DNA of 41,898 nucleotides, taken from contig SBEK01000007.1 of NCBI GenBank assembly GCA_009668925.1, forward strand, positions 1 to 41,898, given 5' to 3'. How positions within the stretch are numbered: the first letter of the stretch is position 1; each line of letters opens with the position of its first letter. A program made the position numbers and the translations under genes. This document shows, piece by piece, positions 33,531 through 41,217 of this stretch. Origin of the DNA: Deltaproteobacteria bacterium (GTDB taxonomy: Bacteria; Desulfobacterota; Syntrophia; Syntrophales; Smithellaceae). Under the pieces are notes generated by a model. The model searched no databases. It had not been told where the DNA came from and saw only the letters and a list, made by a program, of their open reading frames with translations.

Positions 33531-34529
33531 ATGGCTTTATTTGAAGGATACGAAAGAAGGATTAATCAGATCACTCCTTTTCTCGCCAAATATGGAATCG
33601 CCTCTTTAGAGGATGCGGAAAAAGTATGCCTGGGAAAAGGCGTGGATGTGCGAAAAATTGTCAAAGACATTCAACCGATTTCATTTGAAAATGCCGGTTG
33701 GGCCTATCTGGTCGGCGCGGCCGCCGCCATTAAGAAGGGCCAAAAAAACGCGGCGGAAATTGCCGAGACACTGGGTGAAGGGCTTCAGGCCTTCTGCATT
33801 CCCGGCTCGGTGGCCGACGATCGCCAGGTCGGTATCGGCCACGGGAATCTGGCTTCCATGCTGCTCAGAGAAGAAACCACCTGCTTCGCTTTCTGCGCCG
33901 GACATGAATCCTTTGCCGCGGCGGAAGGCGCCATCGGCCTGGCCAAGTCCGCCAACAAGGCGAGAAAGAAACCTCTGCGCGTCATCCTGAACGGTTTGGG
34001 AAAAGACGCTGCCCATATCATCGCCCGCGTCAACGGTTTCACCCACGTGGCGACGGCGTTTGATTACAAGACCGGCAAGGTTGCGGTCGCGAAGGAAAAA
34101 GCCTATTCCAGCGGTGAGCGCGCGGCGGTTCGCTGCTACGGCGCGGACGACGTGCGTGAAGGCGTGGCCATCATGCATCTGGAAGGCGTGGATGTCGCCA
34201 TTACCGGAAACTCCACGAATCCGACACGGTTCCAGCACCCGGTGATGGGCGTGTACAAGAAAGAATGCCTGCTGGCGGGAAAGAAGTTTTTTTCGGTCGC
34301 CTCGGGCGGCGGAACCGGAAGGACGCTTCACCCGGACAATATGGCCGCAGGCCCTGCCTCCTACGGCATGACGGACACGATGGGGCGCATGCACTCGGAT
34401 GCGCAGTTTGCCGGCTCGTCGTCGGTCCCCGCCCACGTGGAAATGATGGGTCTCATCGGCATGGGCAACAACCCCATGGTCGGCGCCTCGGTCGCCGTTG
34501 CGGTGGCCGTGGAACAGGCCATGAAATAG
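33531..34529 (+). CDS. GGGtGRT protein (family of unknown function)
   Basis: A 332-residue cytoplasmic protein of the family named after its GGGtGRT motif, seen here as SGGGTGRTLHPDN (residues 258-270). It has a glycine-rich, alpha/beta pattern, several conserved-looking Cys (C89, C118, C122, C202, C246) and polar segments such as IPGSVADDRQVGIGHGN and ITGNSTNPTRFQHP that could form a ligand or cluster site. Its function is not known to me. AAAGGAG precedes the ATG. It is co-transcribed with the scaffold-like gene and ends at a strong terminator, so the two form a two-gene unit beside the oxygen-defence genes. Confidence 0.82.
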   Translation: MALFEGYERRINQITPFLAKYGIASLEDAEKVCLGKGVDVRKIVKDIQPISFENAGWAYLVGAAAAIKKGQKNAAEIAETLGEGLQAFCIPGSVADDRQVGIGHGNLASMLLREETTCFAFCAGHESFAAAEGAIGLAKSANKARKKPLRVILNGLGKDAAHIIARVNGFTHVATAFDYKTGKVAVAKEKAYSSGERAAVRCYGADDVREGVAIMHLEGVDVAITGNSTNPTRFQHPVMGVYKKECLLAGKKFFSVASGGGTGRTLHPDNMAAGPASYGMTDTMGRMHSDAQFAGSSSVPAHVEMMGLIGMGNNPMVGASVAVAVAVEQAMK

Positions 34530-34540
34530 TCATCGTCACC

Positions 34541-34586
34541 AAAGTACCGCACGTTTCCTTCCCGGGAAGCGTGCGGTACTTTTTTT
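34541..34586 (+). terminator. Rho-independent terminator after the GGGtGRT gene
   Basis: A perfect 13-base outer stem (34541-34553 with 34570-34582), a further inner stem (TTCC/GGAA) and a T-run (34580-34586), 12 bases after the stop codon. Confidence 0.92.
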
Positions 34587-34639
34587 ATGTCCTATTGCCA
34601 CAACCACTCTCATTTAGCTTACTCCCTGTCTTCCATCAC

Positions 34640-34673
34640 CATGATGTATCCAGTTACAATTTATGACATCATG
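34640..34673. promoter_or_regulatory. CATGATGT/ACATCATG inverted repeat
   Basis: A perfect 8-base inverted repeat with an 18-base centre (34640-34647 and 34666-34673), just upstream of the candidate antiporter promoter. It may be an operator; the binding protein is unknown. Confidence 0.35.
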
Positions 34674-34691
34674 GATGATCAGGAGTTTTAA

Positions 34692-34720
34692 TTGACAAAA
34701 TTTCATAGGTATTTGATTAA
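34692..34720 (+). promoter_or_regulatory. candidate promoter of the fluoride-riboswitch transcript
   Basis: TTGACA (34692-34697) is followed after 17 bases by a weak -10, GATTAA (34715-34720), about 30 bases before the aptamer. Confidence 0.4.
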
Positions 34721-34752
34721 GACACCACGCCGTAAGAATGCAAACCTTGCGC

Positions 34753-34823
34753 GCAGGCGATGGAGTTCGCCTTTAACCGCCTTCGCTGCTGATGACTCCT
34801 GCAAAATATCCTTATCAAGGAGT
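34753..34823 (+). promoter_or_regulatory. fluoride (crcB-motif) riboswitch
   Basis: The core GGCGATGGAGTTCGCC, then TTTAACCGCC, then GCTGATGACTCCTGC matches the crcB-motif consensus closely. P1 pairs GCAGG (34753-34757) with CCTGC (34798-34802); GGCGA/TCGCC forms the first internal stem. The 3' strand ACTCCT (34795-34800) is exactly complementary to AGGAGT (34818-34823), the ribosome binding site of the antiporter gene. Fluoride binding would hold ACTCCT in P1 and free the site, so the switch should turn translation on. Confidence 0.9.
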
Positions 34824-34829
34824 TATCGC

Positions 34830-36032
34830 ATGGAGAATATCTATCTCGTCGCCGCTTTCTGGTTTTTAGCCGCTGTTTTGTCCACAGCACTTGCCAGCCG
34901 TTTAAAAATTTCGATTGCACTCATGGAAATTGTTGTCGGGTGTGTCATCGGGTTTGCGGCATTTAAGCTCGGCTGCTTCGACAAACTGTCTCTTCAGGCC
35001 GACTGGCTGAAATTCTGCACGGGCCTGGGCGCAATGCTTTTGACCTTTCTGGCGGGGGCGGAACTTAACCCCGATGTTATGAAAACAAAAATCAAGGAAG
35101 TGTCCATTATCGGCATCATCGGATTTGCCGCCCCTTTCGCCGGATGTACGTTAATCGCTTATTTCCTGATTGGATGGAGTCTCCAGTCCAGCTTGCTTTG
35201 CGGAATTGCTCTTTCGACCACATCGATGGCGGTTGTTTATGCGGTGATGCTCGAATACGGATTCAACAAGACGGAATTCGGCAAAGGCATTCTCGGGGCC
35301 TGCTTTGTCAACGACCTGGGAACCGTCATTGCGCTGGGGTTGATCTTTGCGCCTTTCACGTACAAAACCGTCGTCTTCGTTGTTGCATCCATTGTCCTGA
35401 TTTTTACCATCCAACCCGTCACGGATTACTTAATCCGTCGCTACGCCTACAAAACGGCGGCCATTCGGGCCAAATGGATTATCTTTGTCTTGCTGTCCTG
35501 CGGAGTGCTGGCGCTCTGGTCGGGCAGCGAACCGGTGCTTCCGGCTTATGTTCTGGGAATGGTTCTGGCGAAGACTATGGAGAAAGACGGCCACTTTGTC
35601 CGGCGCCTGAGAACCTTAACCATCGGCTTTCTGACCCCGCTCTATTTCCTGAGAGCCGGCGCACTTGTATCCATTCCGGCGCTTACTGCCGCTCCCGCGA
35701 TATTTCTTCTCCTTCTCGGAGGGAAGGTCGCCTCAAAAATATTCGGTCTCTATCCGGCCATTCATCGTTTTCGGCAAGACCACAAGGAAAAGTGGTATTA
35801 CACACTCCTTATGTCTACAGGGCTTACCTTCGGAACGATATCCGCTCTTTATGGCCTGACCAATAACATTATCAGTCAGGCGCAATATTCTTTCATTGTC
35901 GGCGCAGTCATTGCCAGTGCCGTGATTCCGACGATCATTGCCAATAAATTCTTCCTGCCTTCCCATTTGCTCGAAAAACCGCTTCTGGATGACCAGGCTC
36001 CGGATAAAAAGGATATTGAAAATAAACTGTAG
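34830..36032 (+). CDS. CPA-family cation/proton antiporter under fluoride riboswitch control
   Basis: A 400-residue inner-membrane antiporter of the Na+/H+ exchanger superfamily. ATG 34830 (MENIYLVAAF) follows AAGGAG by 7 bases; the longer frame from 34692 would translate the riboswitch and is rejected. It has about 12 hydrophobic helices. LTFLAGAELNPD matches helix 4-5 of the family, and FVNDLGTVIALG has the Asn-Asp ion-binding pair, which usually marks electroneutral exchangers. Its upstream fluoride riboswitch implies a role when fluoride enters the cell: either fluoride export or cation/proton balance. No crcB or CLC-F gene is in the window. Confidence 0.88.
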   Translation: MENIYLVAAFWFLAAVLSTALASRLKISIALMEIVVGCVIGFAAFKLGCFDKLSLQADWLKFCTGLGAMLLTFLAGAELNPDVMKTKIKEVSIIGIIGFAAPFAGCTLIAYFLIGWSLQSSLLCGIALSTTSMAVVYAVMLEYGFNKTEFGKGILGACFVNDLGTVIALGLIFAPFTYKTVVFVVASIVLIFTIQPVTDYLIRRYAYKTAAIRAKWIIFVLLSCGVLALWSGSEPVLPAYVLGMVLAKTMEKDGHFVRRLRTLTIGFLTPLYFLRAGALVSIPALTAAPAIFLLLLGGKVASKIFGLYPAIHRFRQDHKEKWYYTLLMSTGLTFGTISALYGLTNNIISQAQYSFIVGAVIASAVIPTIIANKFFLPSHLLEKPLLDDQAPDKKDIENKL

Positions 36033-36041
36033 ATTTTCAGA

Positions 36042-36839
36042 CTACACCGCGAAGCGATAAAACGCGATTCCCAAAACCAGAGCGCCCAGCACAAAGCGAT
36101 AAAACACAAAGGGCAAAAACGTCCTCGTCTGCACGTAGCGCAGCAGAAAACCGATGGCGAGAAGTCCTGAAACACAGGAGACGGCCATGCCGGTAAGGAA
36201 TCCGGCATCGATCATGGCTGGATGGGCAACAAGCTCTGGAACCTTGACCAGCGCAGCGCCCAGAATAATCGGTGCGGAAAGCAGAAAGGAAAAACGGGCG
36301 GCGCCCTCCCGGGTCATGCCCAGAGCAAGCGCCGTTGTCATGGTCACACCGGAGCGCGATACGCCGGGGATAATCGCCAGCGCTTGGGAAAGGCCGATCA
36401 GAAAACTGGTCTTGAGCGAAATATGCCGGACGTCAATTTCTTTTTTCCCCTTGCGGTCAACAAGATAAAGAAGAACGCCGAGGAGAATCAGCATGCAGGC
36501 GATGAGAACGGGGTTGCGGAAAACCGTTTCGGCAACCCTTTCCAGCCCGAAACCGATCAGCGCGCCGGGAATGGTCGCGAGGACCAGGTACCAGAAAAGT
36601 TTCCCCTCCCTCTCTTTGGGTTTCGCAAACCCTTTGTGCAGCAGGTTGATCCAATCTTTCCAGAAATAAAGCACGACGGCAATCAGCGTTCCGACATGCA
36701 ACGCGATATCAAAGGTGAGGCCGGGATCCGCCCAGCCCATTAACCAGGGCACTAAAACCAGATGAGCCGAACTCGATATCGGCAGAAACTCTCCCAATCC
36801 CTGCACCAATCCTAAAACGACCGCCTGCCCTATATCCAT
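36042..36839 (-). CDS. uppP: undecaprenyl-diphosphate phosphatase UppP (BacA)
   Basis: An inner-membrane enzyme that recycles undecaprenyl diphosphate to the monophosphate carrier for peptidoglycan and other envelope polymers; it is linked to bacitracin resistance. It has 265 residues with about eight hydrophobic helices. The catalytic motif Q13-x3-E17 (QGLGEFLPISSSAHL) and the PGVSRSG motif are both present. It is convergent with the antiporter gene, ending 9 bases from its stop. Confidence 0.95.
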   Translation of the reverse strand: MDIGQAVVLGLVQGLGEFLPISSSAHLVLVPWLMGWADPGLTFDIALHVGTLIAVVLYFWKDWINLLHKGFAKPKEREGKLFWYLVLATIPGALIGFGLERVAETVFRNPVLIACMLILLGVLLYLVDRKGKKEIDVRHISLKTSFLIGLSQALAIIPGVSRSGVTMTTALALGMTREGAARFSFLLSAPIILGAALVKVPELVAHPAMIDAGFLTGMAVSCVSGLLAIGFLLRYVQTRTFLPFVFYRFVLGALVLGIAFYRFAV

Positions 36840-36953
36840 GATTCACCTTTCCGGCTTTTTGCTTTTTGCTACTACTGATGACGTGATGCGCTCATTTACC
36901 TGAACCGAATCTTTTTGTCCACCTTCAATATACGGTGTTTATCCGCCGTCTGC

Positions 36954-36982
36954 TTGACACCCGTCGTCCTTGCGCATATACT
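36954..36982 (+). promoter_or_regulatory. strong sigma70-type promoter of the aldehyde dehydrogenase gene
   Basis: TTGACA (36954-36959), a 17-base spacer and TATACT (36977-36982) are close to consensus, 63 bases before ATG 37046. Confidence 0.7.
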
Positions 36983-37045
36983 TAATATCATCTGATTTTG
37001 CGGCCGGGCTGGGCGCAGCCTTTTGATTTTAGCAGGGAGAACCGG

Positions 37046-38413
37046 ATGTTTAATGATCTCTATCAGGAACAAAAGGATTTTTTCCGCTCCGGAAAATCGC
37101 GTGATCCCGCTTTTCGTATTGCATCCCTCAAAAGACTCGGGGCCGCCATCGCGGCAAACGAAAAGGAAATTCTTGCCGCAGTTTACGCCGATTTGCACAA
37201 AGAAGAAACGGACACCCGGGCAACGGAACTGGCCGGCGTCTATCACGAAATCAAATTTGCCATTCGCCATCTCCGCGATTGGGCGGCGCGCGAAAGGGTC
37301 TTCACTCCTTTTTTCATGAGGCCCTCCCGAAGTTATATCTATAAAGAACCTTACGGGGTCACGCTCATCATCGCACCGTGGAATTATCCCGCTCAGCTTC
37401 TTCTGATGCCGCTGATCGGAGCCATTGCCGCCGGCAATACGGCGATCCTCAAACCGTCGGAGCTTTCCGCCCACACTTCATCCGTCCTGGAAGGGATCAT
37501 CAATCAGGCCTTTCCCCCGGGCTACATTCACGTGGTTTGCGGCGCGGCAGCCCGGACACAGGCGCTCCTCGAGCTGCCCGTCGACTACATTTTTTTTACC
37601 GGCAGCGCCGCGGTGGGGAAAATCGTCATGACCGCTGCGGCTAAAAATCTGATACCGCTCACGCTGGAGCTGGGCGGCAAAAGCCCGGCGATCGTCCACG
37701 AAAGCGCGGCGCTCGGAACGGCTGCCCGCCGCATCGGCCTGGGCAAATTTCTCAACGCCGGGCAAACCTGCATCGCGCCGGATTATGTTTTGGTCCACGA
37801 ATCGGTCAAAGATACATTTATTGATGAGATGATCAGGGTCATCATAAAATTTTACGGCGAAGATGCCTCCAAGCACCCGCGGTACTGCCGCATTATCAAC
37901 GATCGTCACTTCGAACGCCTTGCCGCACTGATCGATCCCTCCAAAATTATTTACGGCGGCAAAACAATAACGTCCGACCGCTATGTGGAGCCGACCCTGC
38001 TTTATCCGGTGGACTGGGATGACGAGATCATGCAGGACGAAATTTTCGGTCCCCTTCTGCCCATCATCCGCTATAAGGACCTGGATGAAATCATCGGCCG
38101 GATCAATGACCGGCCCCATCCGCTGTCTTTGTACATGTTTGTCAATGATAAGGCGGCCCGGCGAAAAATGATTCGCGAAATCTCTTTCGGCGGCGGTGCG
38201 GTCAATAACACGCTGATGCATATCGTGTCGCCCTATCTGCCTTTCGGCGGCCTGGGAGCGAGCGGCCTGGGGCGGTATCACGGCCGCTACAGCTTTGAGA
38301 CATTTTCCCATACGAAAAGTATTCTCACGAGCTGCAATTTTGTCGATCCGCTGGATAGTGCCGCCCCTGATAAGGGCGGTTTGATAAAATTATTTCTGAA
38401 AATGATGAAATAA
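37046..38413 (+). CDS. NAD(P)-dependent aldehyde dehydrogenase, class 3-like (ALDH3 family)
   Basis: Oxidises aldehydes to carboxylic acids. ATG 37046 (MFNDLYQEQK) follows AGGGAG; the upstream start at 36998 lies too near the promoter. It has 455 residues, the short ALDH3-type length. N113 (PWNYP), the general base E208 (LELGGKSP) and the nucleophile C242 (NAGQTCIAPDY) are in place. A C-terminal extension (SAAPDKGGLIKLFLKMMK) is amphipathic and could contact the membrane. sppA follows after 23 bases, so the two may be co-transcribed. Confidence 0.92.
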   Translation: MFNDLYQEQKDFFRSGKSRDPAFRIASLKRLGAAIAANEKEILAAVYADLHKEETDTRATELAGVYHEIKFAIRHLRDWAARERVFTPFFMRPSRSYIYKEPYGVTLIIAPWNYPAQLLLMPLIGAIAAGNTAILKPSELSAHTSSVLEGIINQAFPPGYIHVVCGAAARTQALLELPVDYIFFTGSAAVGKIVMTAAAKNLIPLTLELGGKSPAIVHESAALGTAARRIGLGKFLNAGQTCIAPDYVLVHESVKDTFIDEMIRVIIKFYGEDASKHPRYCRIINDRHFERLAALIDPSKIIYGGKTITSDRYVEPTLLYPVDWDDEIMQDEIFGPLLPIIRYKDLDEIIGRINDRPHPLSLYMFVNDKAARRKMIREISFGGGAVNNTLMHIVSPYLPFGGLGASGLGRYHGRYSFETFSHTKSILTSCNFVDPLDSAAPDKGGLIKLFLKMMK

Positions 38414-38436
38414 GCGCTTTAAAGAAAGGAAACCCT

Positions 38437-39414
38437 ATGAAGAAGATACTCTTCCTGACGGCCTTGTGCCTGCTTATCCTGCTTACCGCCTGCTCGGCGC
38501 CCCGGCTGAATCTGTTGGACACGACGCCCAACCCGCTTCGTGAATTTACACTGGAGGGAAAAGGGAAAGATAAGATTCTGATCATTCCGGTCGGCGGAAC
38601 GATTTCGGACACGCCTAAAGAAGGTTTGTTTTCCGTATCGCCCAGTCTGGTCGAACAGGTCGTCGTTCAGCTCTATAAAGCCCAGGATGATCCGCAGATT
38701 AAAGCCGTTTTGCTGAAGGTCAATTCACCGGGCGGAACAGTTACCGCCAGTGACCTTTTGTATCATGAACTCCTCTTATACAAATCGAAGACGAAAAACA
38801 AAATCGGCGTGATCATGATGGACGTGGCCGCTTCCGGCGGCTATTATCTGTCCCTGCCCGCGGATGTCATCATGGCTCATCCGACGACCCTGACCGGTTC
38901 CGTCGGCGTCATTTTTATGCGACCGAAAGCCGTCGGCCTGATGAGCAAAATCGGTCTGGGCGTGGAAGTCAGTAAATTCGGTGAAAACAAAGATATGGGA
39001 TCGCCCTTCCGTGAATCGAGTGATGAGGAAAGGAAATTGCTGCAGAAGACCGTCGAGAATTTCGGCAACCGGTTCATTCAGTTGGTGCAAAAACACCGCA
39101 AGCTCGATGAAAAGGCGCTCAAAGAAGTATCCACTGCCCGCGTGTTCGTCGCCGAGGACGCCCTGCGATTGAAGTTGATTGATAAAATCGGCTACATTCG
39201 CGATGCCGTTAAAGAGACGAAAACGATCGCCGGGCTTGCCGATGACGCGCGCGTCGTCGTCTACCGGCGCAACGACATCCCCGAGGACAATTACTATCGC
39301 GCGGCCGCCCCGGATGCCGCCCATATGTCACTGGTCCATATCGATCTTCCGGACCTGTTGAAAGTGCGGGCGGGCTTTTATTATCTGTGGCCCGGTGCGG
39401 TCAATTTCGAGTAA
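38437..39414 (+). CDS. sppA: short SppA-type signal peptide peptidase, predicted lipoprotein
   Basis: An S49-family serine peptidase that degrades cleaved signal peptides or membrane proteins. It has 325 residues, the single-domain form seen in Bacillus rather than the double-length E. coli type. The N-terminus carries a lipoprotein signal (LLILLTAC, Cys19) instead of a transmembrane helix. The catalytic dyad is Ser133 (AASGGYYLSLPAD) and Lys185 (GENKDMGSPF), 52 residues apart as in B. subtilis SppA (S147/K199). AAAGGAAA precedes the start. The ABC-2 genes follow 22 bases downstream. Confidence 0.9.
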   Translation: MKKILFLTALCLLILLTACSAPRLNLLDTTPNPLREFTLEGKGKDKILIIPVGGTISDTPKEGLFSVSPSLVEQVVVQLYKAQDDPQIKAVLLKVNSPGGTVTASDLLYHELLLYKSKTKNKIGVIMMDVAASGGYYLSLPADVIMAHPTTLTGSVGVIFMRPKAVGLMSKIGLGVEVSKFGENKDMGSPFRESSDEERKLLQKTVENFGNRFIQLVQKHRKLDEKALKEVSTARVFVAEDALRLKLIDKIGYIRDAVKETKTIAGLADDARVVVYRRNDIPEDNYYRAAAPDAAHMSLVHIDLPDLLKVRAGFYYLWPGAVNFE

Positions 39415-39436
39415 AGGAACTTTGGATTTCTAATCT

Positions 39437-40414
39437 ATGGCCATTATCGAAACGCGATCGCTCACAAAAACATTCGGCAGAATCGAGGCCGTGCGCGGCA
39501 TTGATCTCAATATTGAAAAAGGTGAAATTTTCGGACTCCTGGGCCCCAACGGCGCGGGCAAAACCACGACCATCGGGATGCTCTGTACCATCATCAAACC
39601 GACATCGGGACGGGGGATCATCGCCGGTTTTGACATTGCCAAGCATCCTGCGCATGTCCGGCGCAGGGTCGGTATTGTTTTTCAGGACCCCACGCTGGAC
39701 ACCATTCTCACGGGCCGCGAAAATTTACAGCTTCATGCCCGCCTGTACGGCATTCCGGCCCGAATCCGCAATACCTGGATTGAAGAAATGCTTGCGCTGG
39801 TCGACCTCCGGGAGCGCGCCGACGATCTGACGAAAACTTACTCCGGCGGGATGAAACGCCGGTTGGAACTGGCGCGCGGCCTTCTGCACCGCCCCGCTGT
39901 TTTGTTTCTCGATGAACCGACGCTGGGGCTTGATCCGCAGACACGCGCCCGCACCTGGGACTATATTCGCAAAATGGCCGAGAAAGAAGAAACCACCGTC
40001 GTCCTCACCACTCACTACATGGAAGAGGCCCAACAGATGTGCGACCGCATCGGCATTATCGATGCCGGGAGCATCATCGCTCTGGACACCCCGAAAAACA
40101 TGATCGAAGCGCTGGGCGGCGACATCGTCGCTATTACCGCGCACCGGCCGCCGCTTGACAAAATCCGCTCACTGCCCTATGTCTCAGCCGTGAAAGCCAT
40201 GGACGACGCAATGGAAATCACCATGAAATCGGCGCATCTCCATCTTGCCGAACTTCTGTCCCTGATCCCGGATGTAGCCAGTGTGGAAATGAGAAAGCCC
40301 ACATTAAACGACGTCTTTATCAAACTGACCGGACGCGATATTCGCGTTGAAGCAGTGGAAAACGGCGGCAGCTGGGTGGAAACCGTCGCCCGTTACCGGC
40401 AAAGAGGGAAATGA
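39437..40414 (+). CDS. ABC-2 type exporter ATP-binding protein
   Basis: The ATPase of a two-gene exporter of the drug/polysaccharide (DrrA/CcmA-like) class. It has 325 residues. Walker A is GPNGAGKT (36-43), the Q-loop is VFQDPTLD (81-88), the signature is SGGMK (136-140) and Walker B ends LDEP (158-161). About 80 extra C-terminal residues form the regulatory domain of the DrrA subgroup. The permease gene starts 4 bases after the stop. The substrate is not evident. Confidence 0.92.
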   Translation: MAIIETRSLTKTFGRIEAVRGIDLNIEKGEIFGLLGPNGAGKTTTIGMLCTIIKPTSGRGIIAGFDIAKHPAHVRRRVGIVFQDPTLDTILTGRENLQLHARLYGIPARIRNTWIEEMLALVDLRERADDLTKTYSGGMKRRLELARGLLHRPAVLFLDEPTLGLDPQTRARTWDYIRKMAEKEETTVVLTTHYMEEAQQMCDRIGIIDAGSIIALDTPKNMIEALGGDIVAITAHRPPLDKIRSLPYVSAVKAMDDAMEITMKSAHLHLAELLSLIPDVASVEMRKPTLNDVFIKLTGRDIRVEAVENGGSWVETVARYRQRGK

Positions 40415-40418
40415 GAGA

Positions 40419-41183
40419 ATGAATTCCGATATCCTGCGCAAGGAACTGCTCGGCATATCCGCGGTATGGTGGCGGGAATTCAAAGTCTTCTGGCGTGAAA
40501 AAAGCCGGATTGTCTCGAGCGTCGTCCAGCCGATGATGTGGCTGTTTTTGTTCGGCAGCGGCATCGGGGCAAGCCTGTCCGTGGGCAGCGTCAATTATCG
40601 CGATTACATCTACCCCGGAATTCTGACGATGACCGTCATTTTCGGCTCCGTGTTTTTTGGTCTGTATATCATCTGGGACCGGAAGCTCGATGTGCTCAAA
40701 GCCGTGCTGGTCGCGCCCGTGACGCGCATCAGCATCTTTTTCGGCAAAGTGCTCGGCGGCTGTACCGACGTATTTTTGCAGGTCATCATCCTCTTTGCTT
40801 TTTCTTTCCTCTTCCCGTCGGTAAACCCCTGGGGCATTCCTCAAGCCCTCTTGATTCTGATTATCGCCTCGATTGCTCTGGTCTCTCTGGGGCTGGCGCT
40901 GGGATCACTGCTGGAGAGTCTGGAAGGATTTCAGGTCATTTCCGCCTTTTTGATTTTTCCCCTTTTCTTCCTGTCCGGCGCCCTCTTTCCGGTGGATGAT
41001 AAGCTTCCGGCATGGCTGCACGAGCTCGTCAAGCTCAATCCCTTGAGTTATACCGTGGACGGGGTCCGGGGCGCGCTTCTGGGGGTGAACGTGTATCCCT
41101 TTTATATCGATCTGACGATCATCGCGTTGTTTGCCGCGGTCATGCTGACCGTGGGAAGCATCCTGTTCGGCCGGATGAAATAG
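40419..41183 (+). CDS. ABC-2 type exporter permease
   Basis: The membrane half of the exporter. ATG 40419 (MNSDILRKELLG) lies 4 bases after the ATPase stop with GAGGG upstream; the longest frame starts inside the ATPase gene and is rejected. It has 254 residues with six hydrophobic helices. LNPLSYTVDGVRGALLGV near the C-terminus is the characteristic ABC-2 (DrrB-like) signature segment. Function as a homodimer with the preceding ATPase is expected. Confidence 0.92.
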   Translation: MNSDILRKELLGISAVWWREFKVFWREKSRIVSSVVQPMMWLFLFGSGIGASLSVGSVNYRDYIYPGILTMTVIFGSVFFGLYIIWDRKLDVLKAVLVAPVTRISIFFGKVLGGCTDVFLQVIILFAFSFLFPSVNPWGIPQALLILIIASIALVSLGLALGSLLESLEGFQVISAFLIFPLFFLSGALFPVDDKLPAWLHELVKLNPLSYTVDGVRGALLGVNVYPFYIDLTIIALFAAVMLTVGSILFGRMK

Positions 41184-41217
41184 CCGGGGCCGTTAAACAC
41201 TTCTAAGGATGATGATG

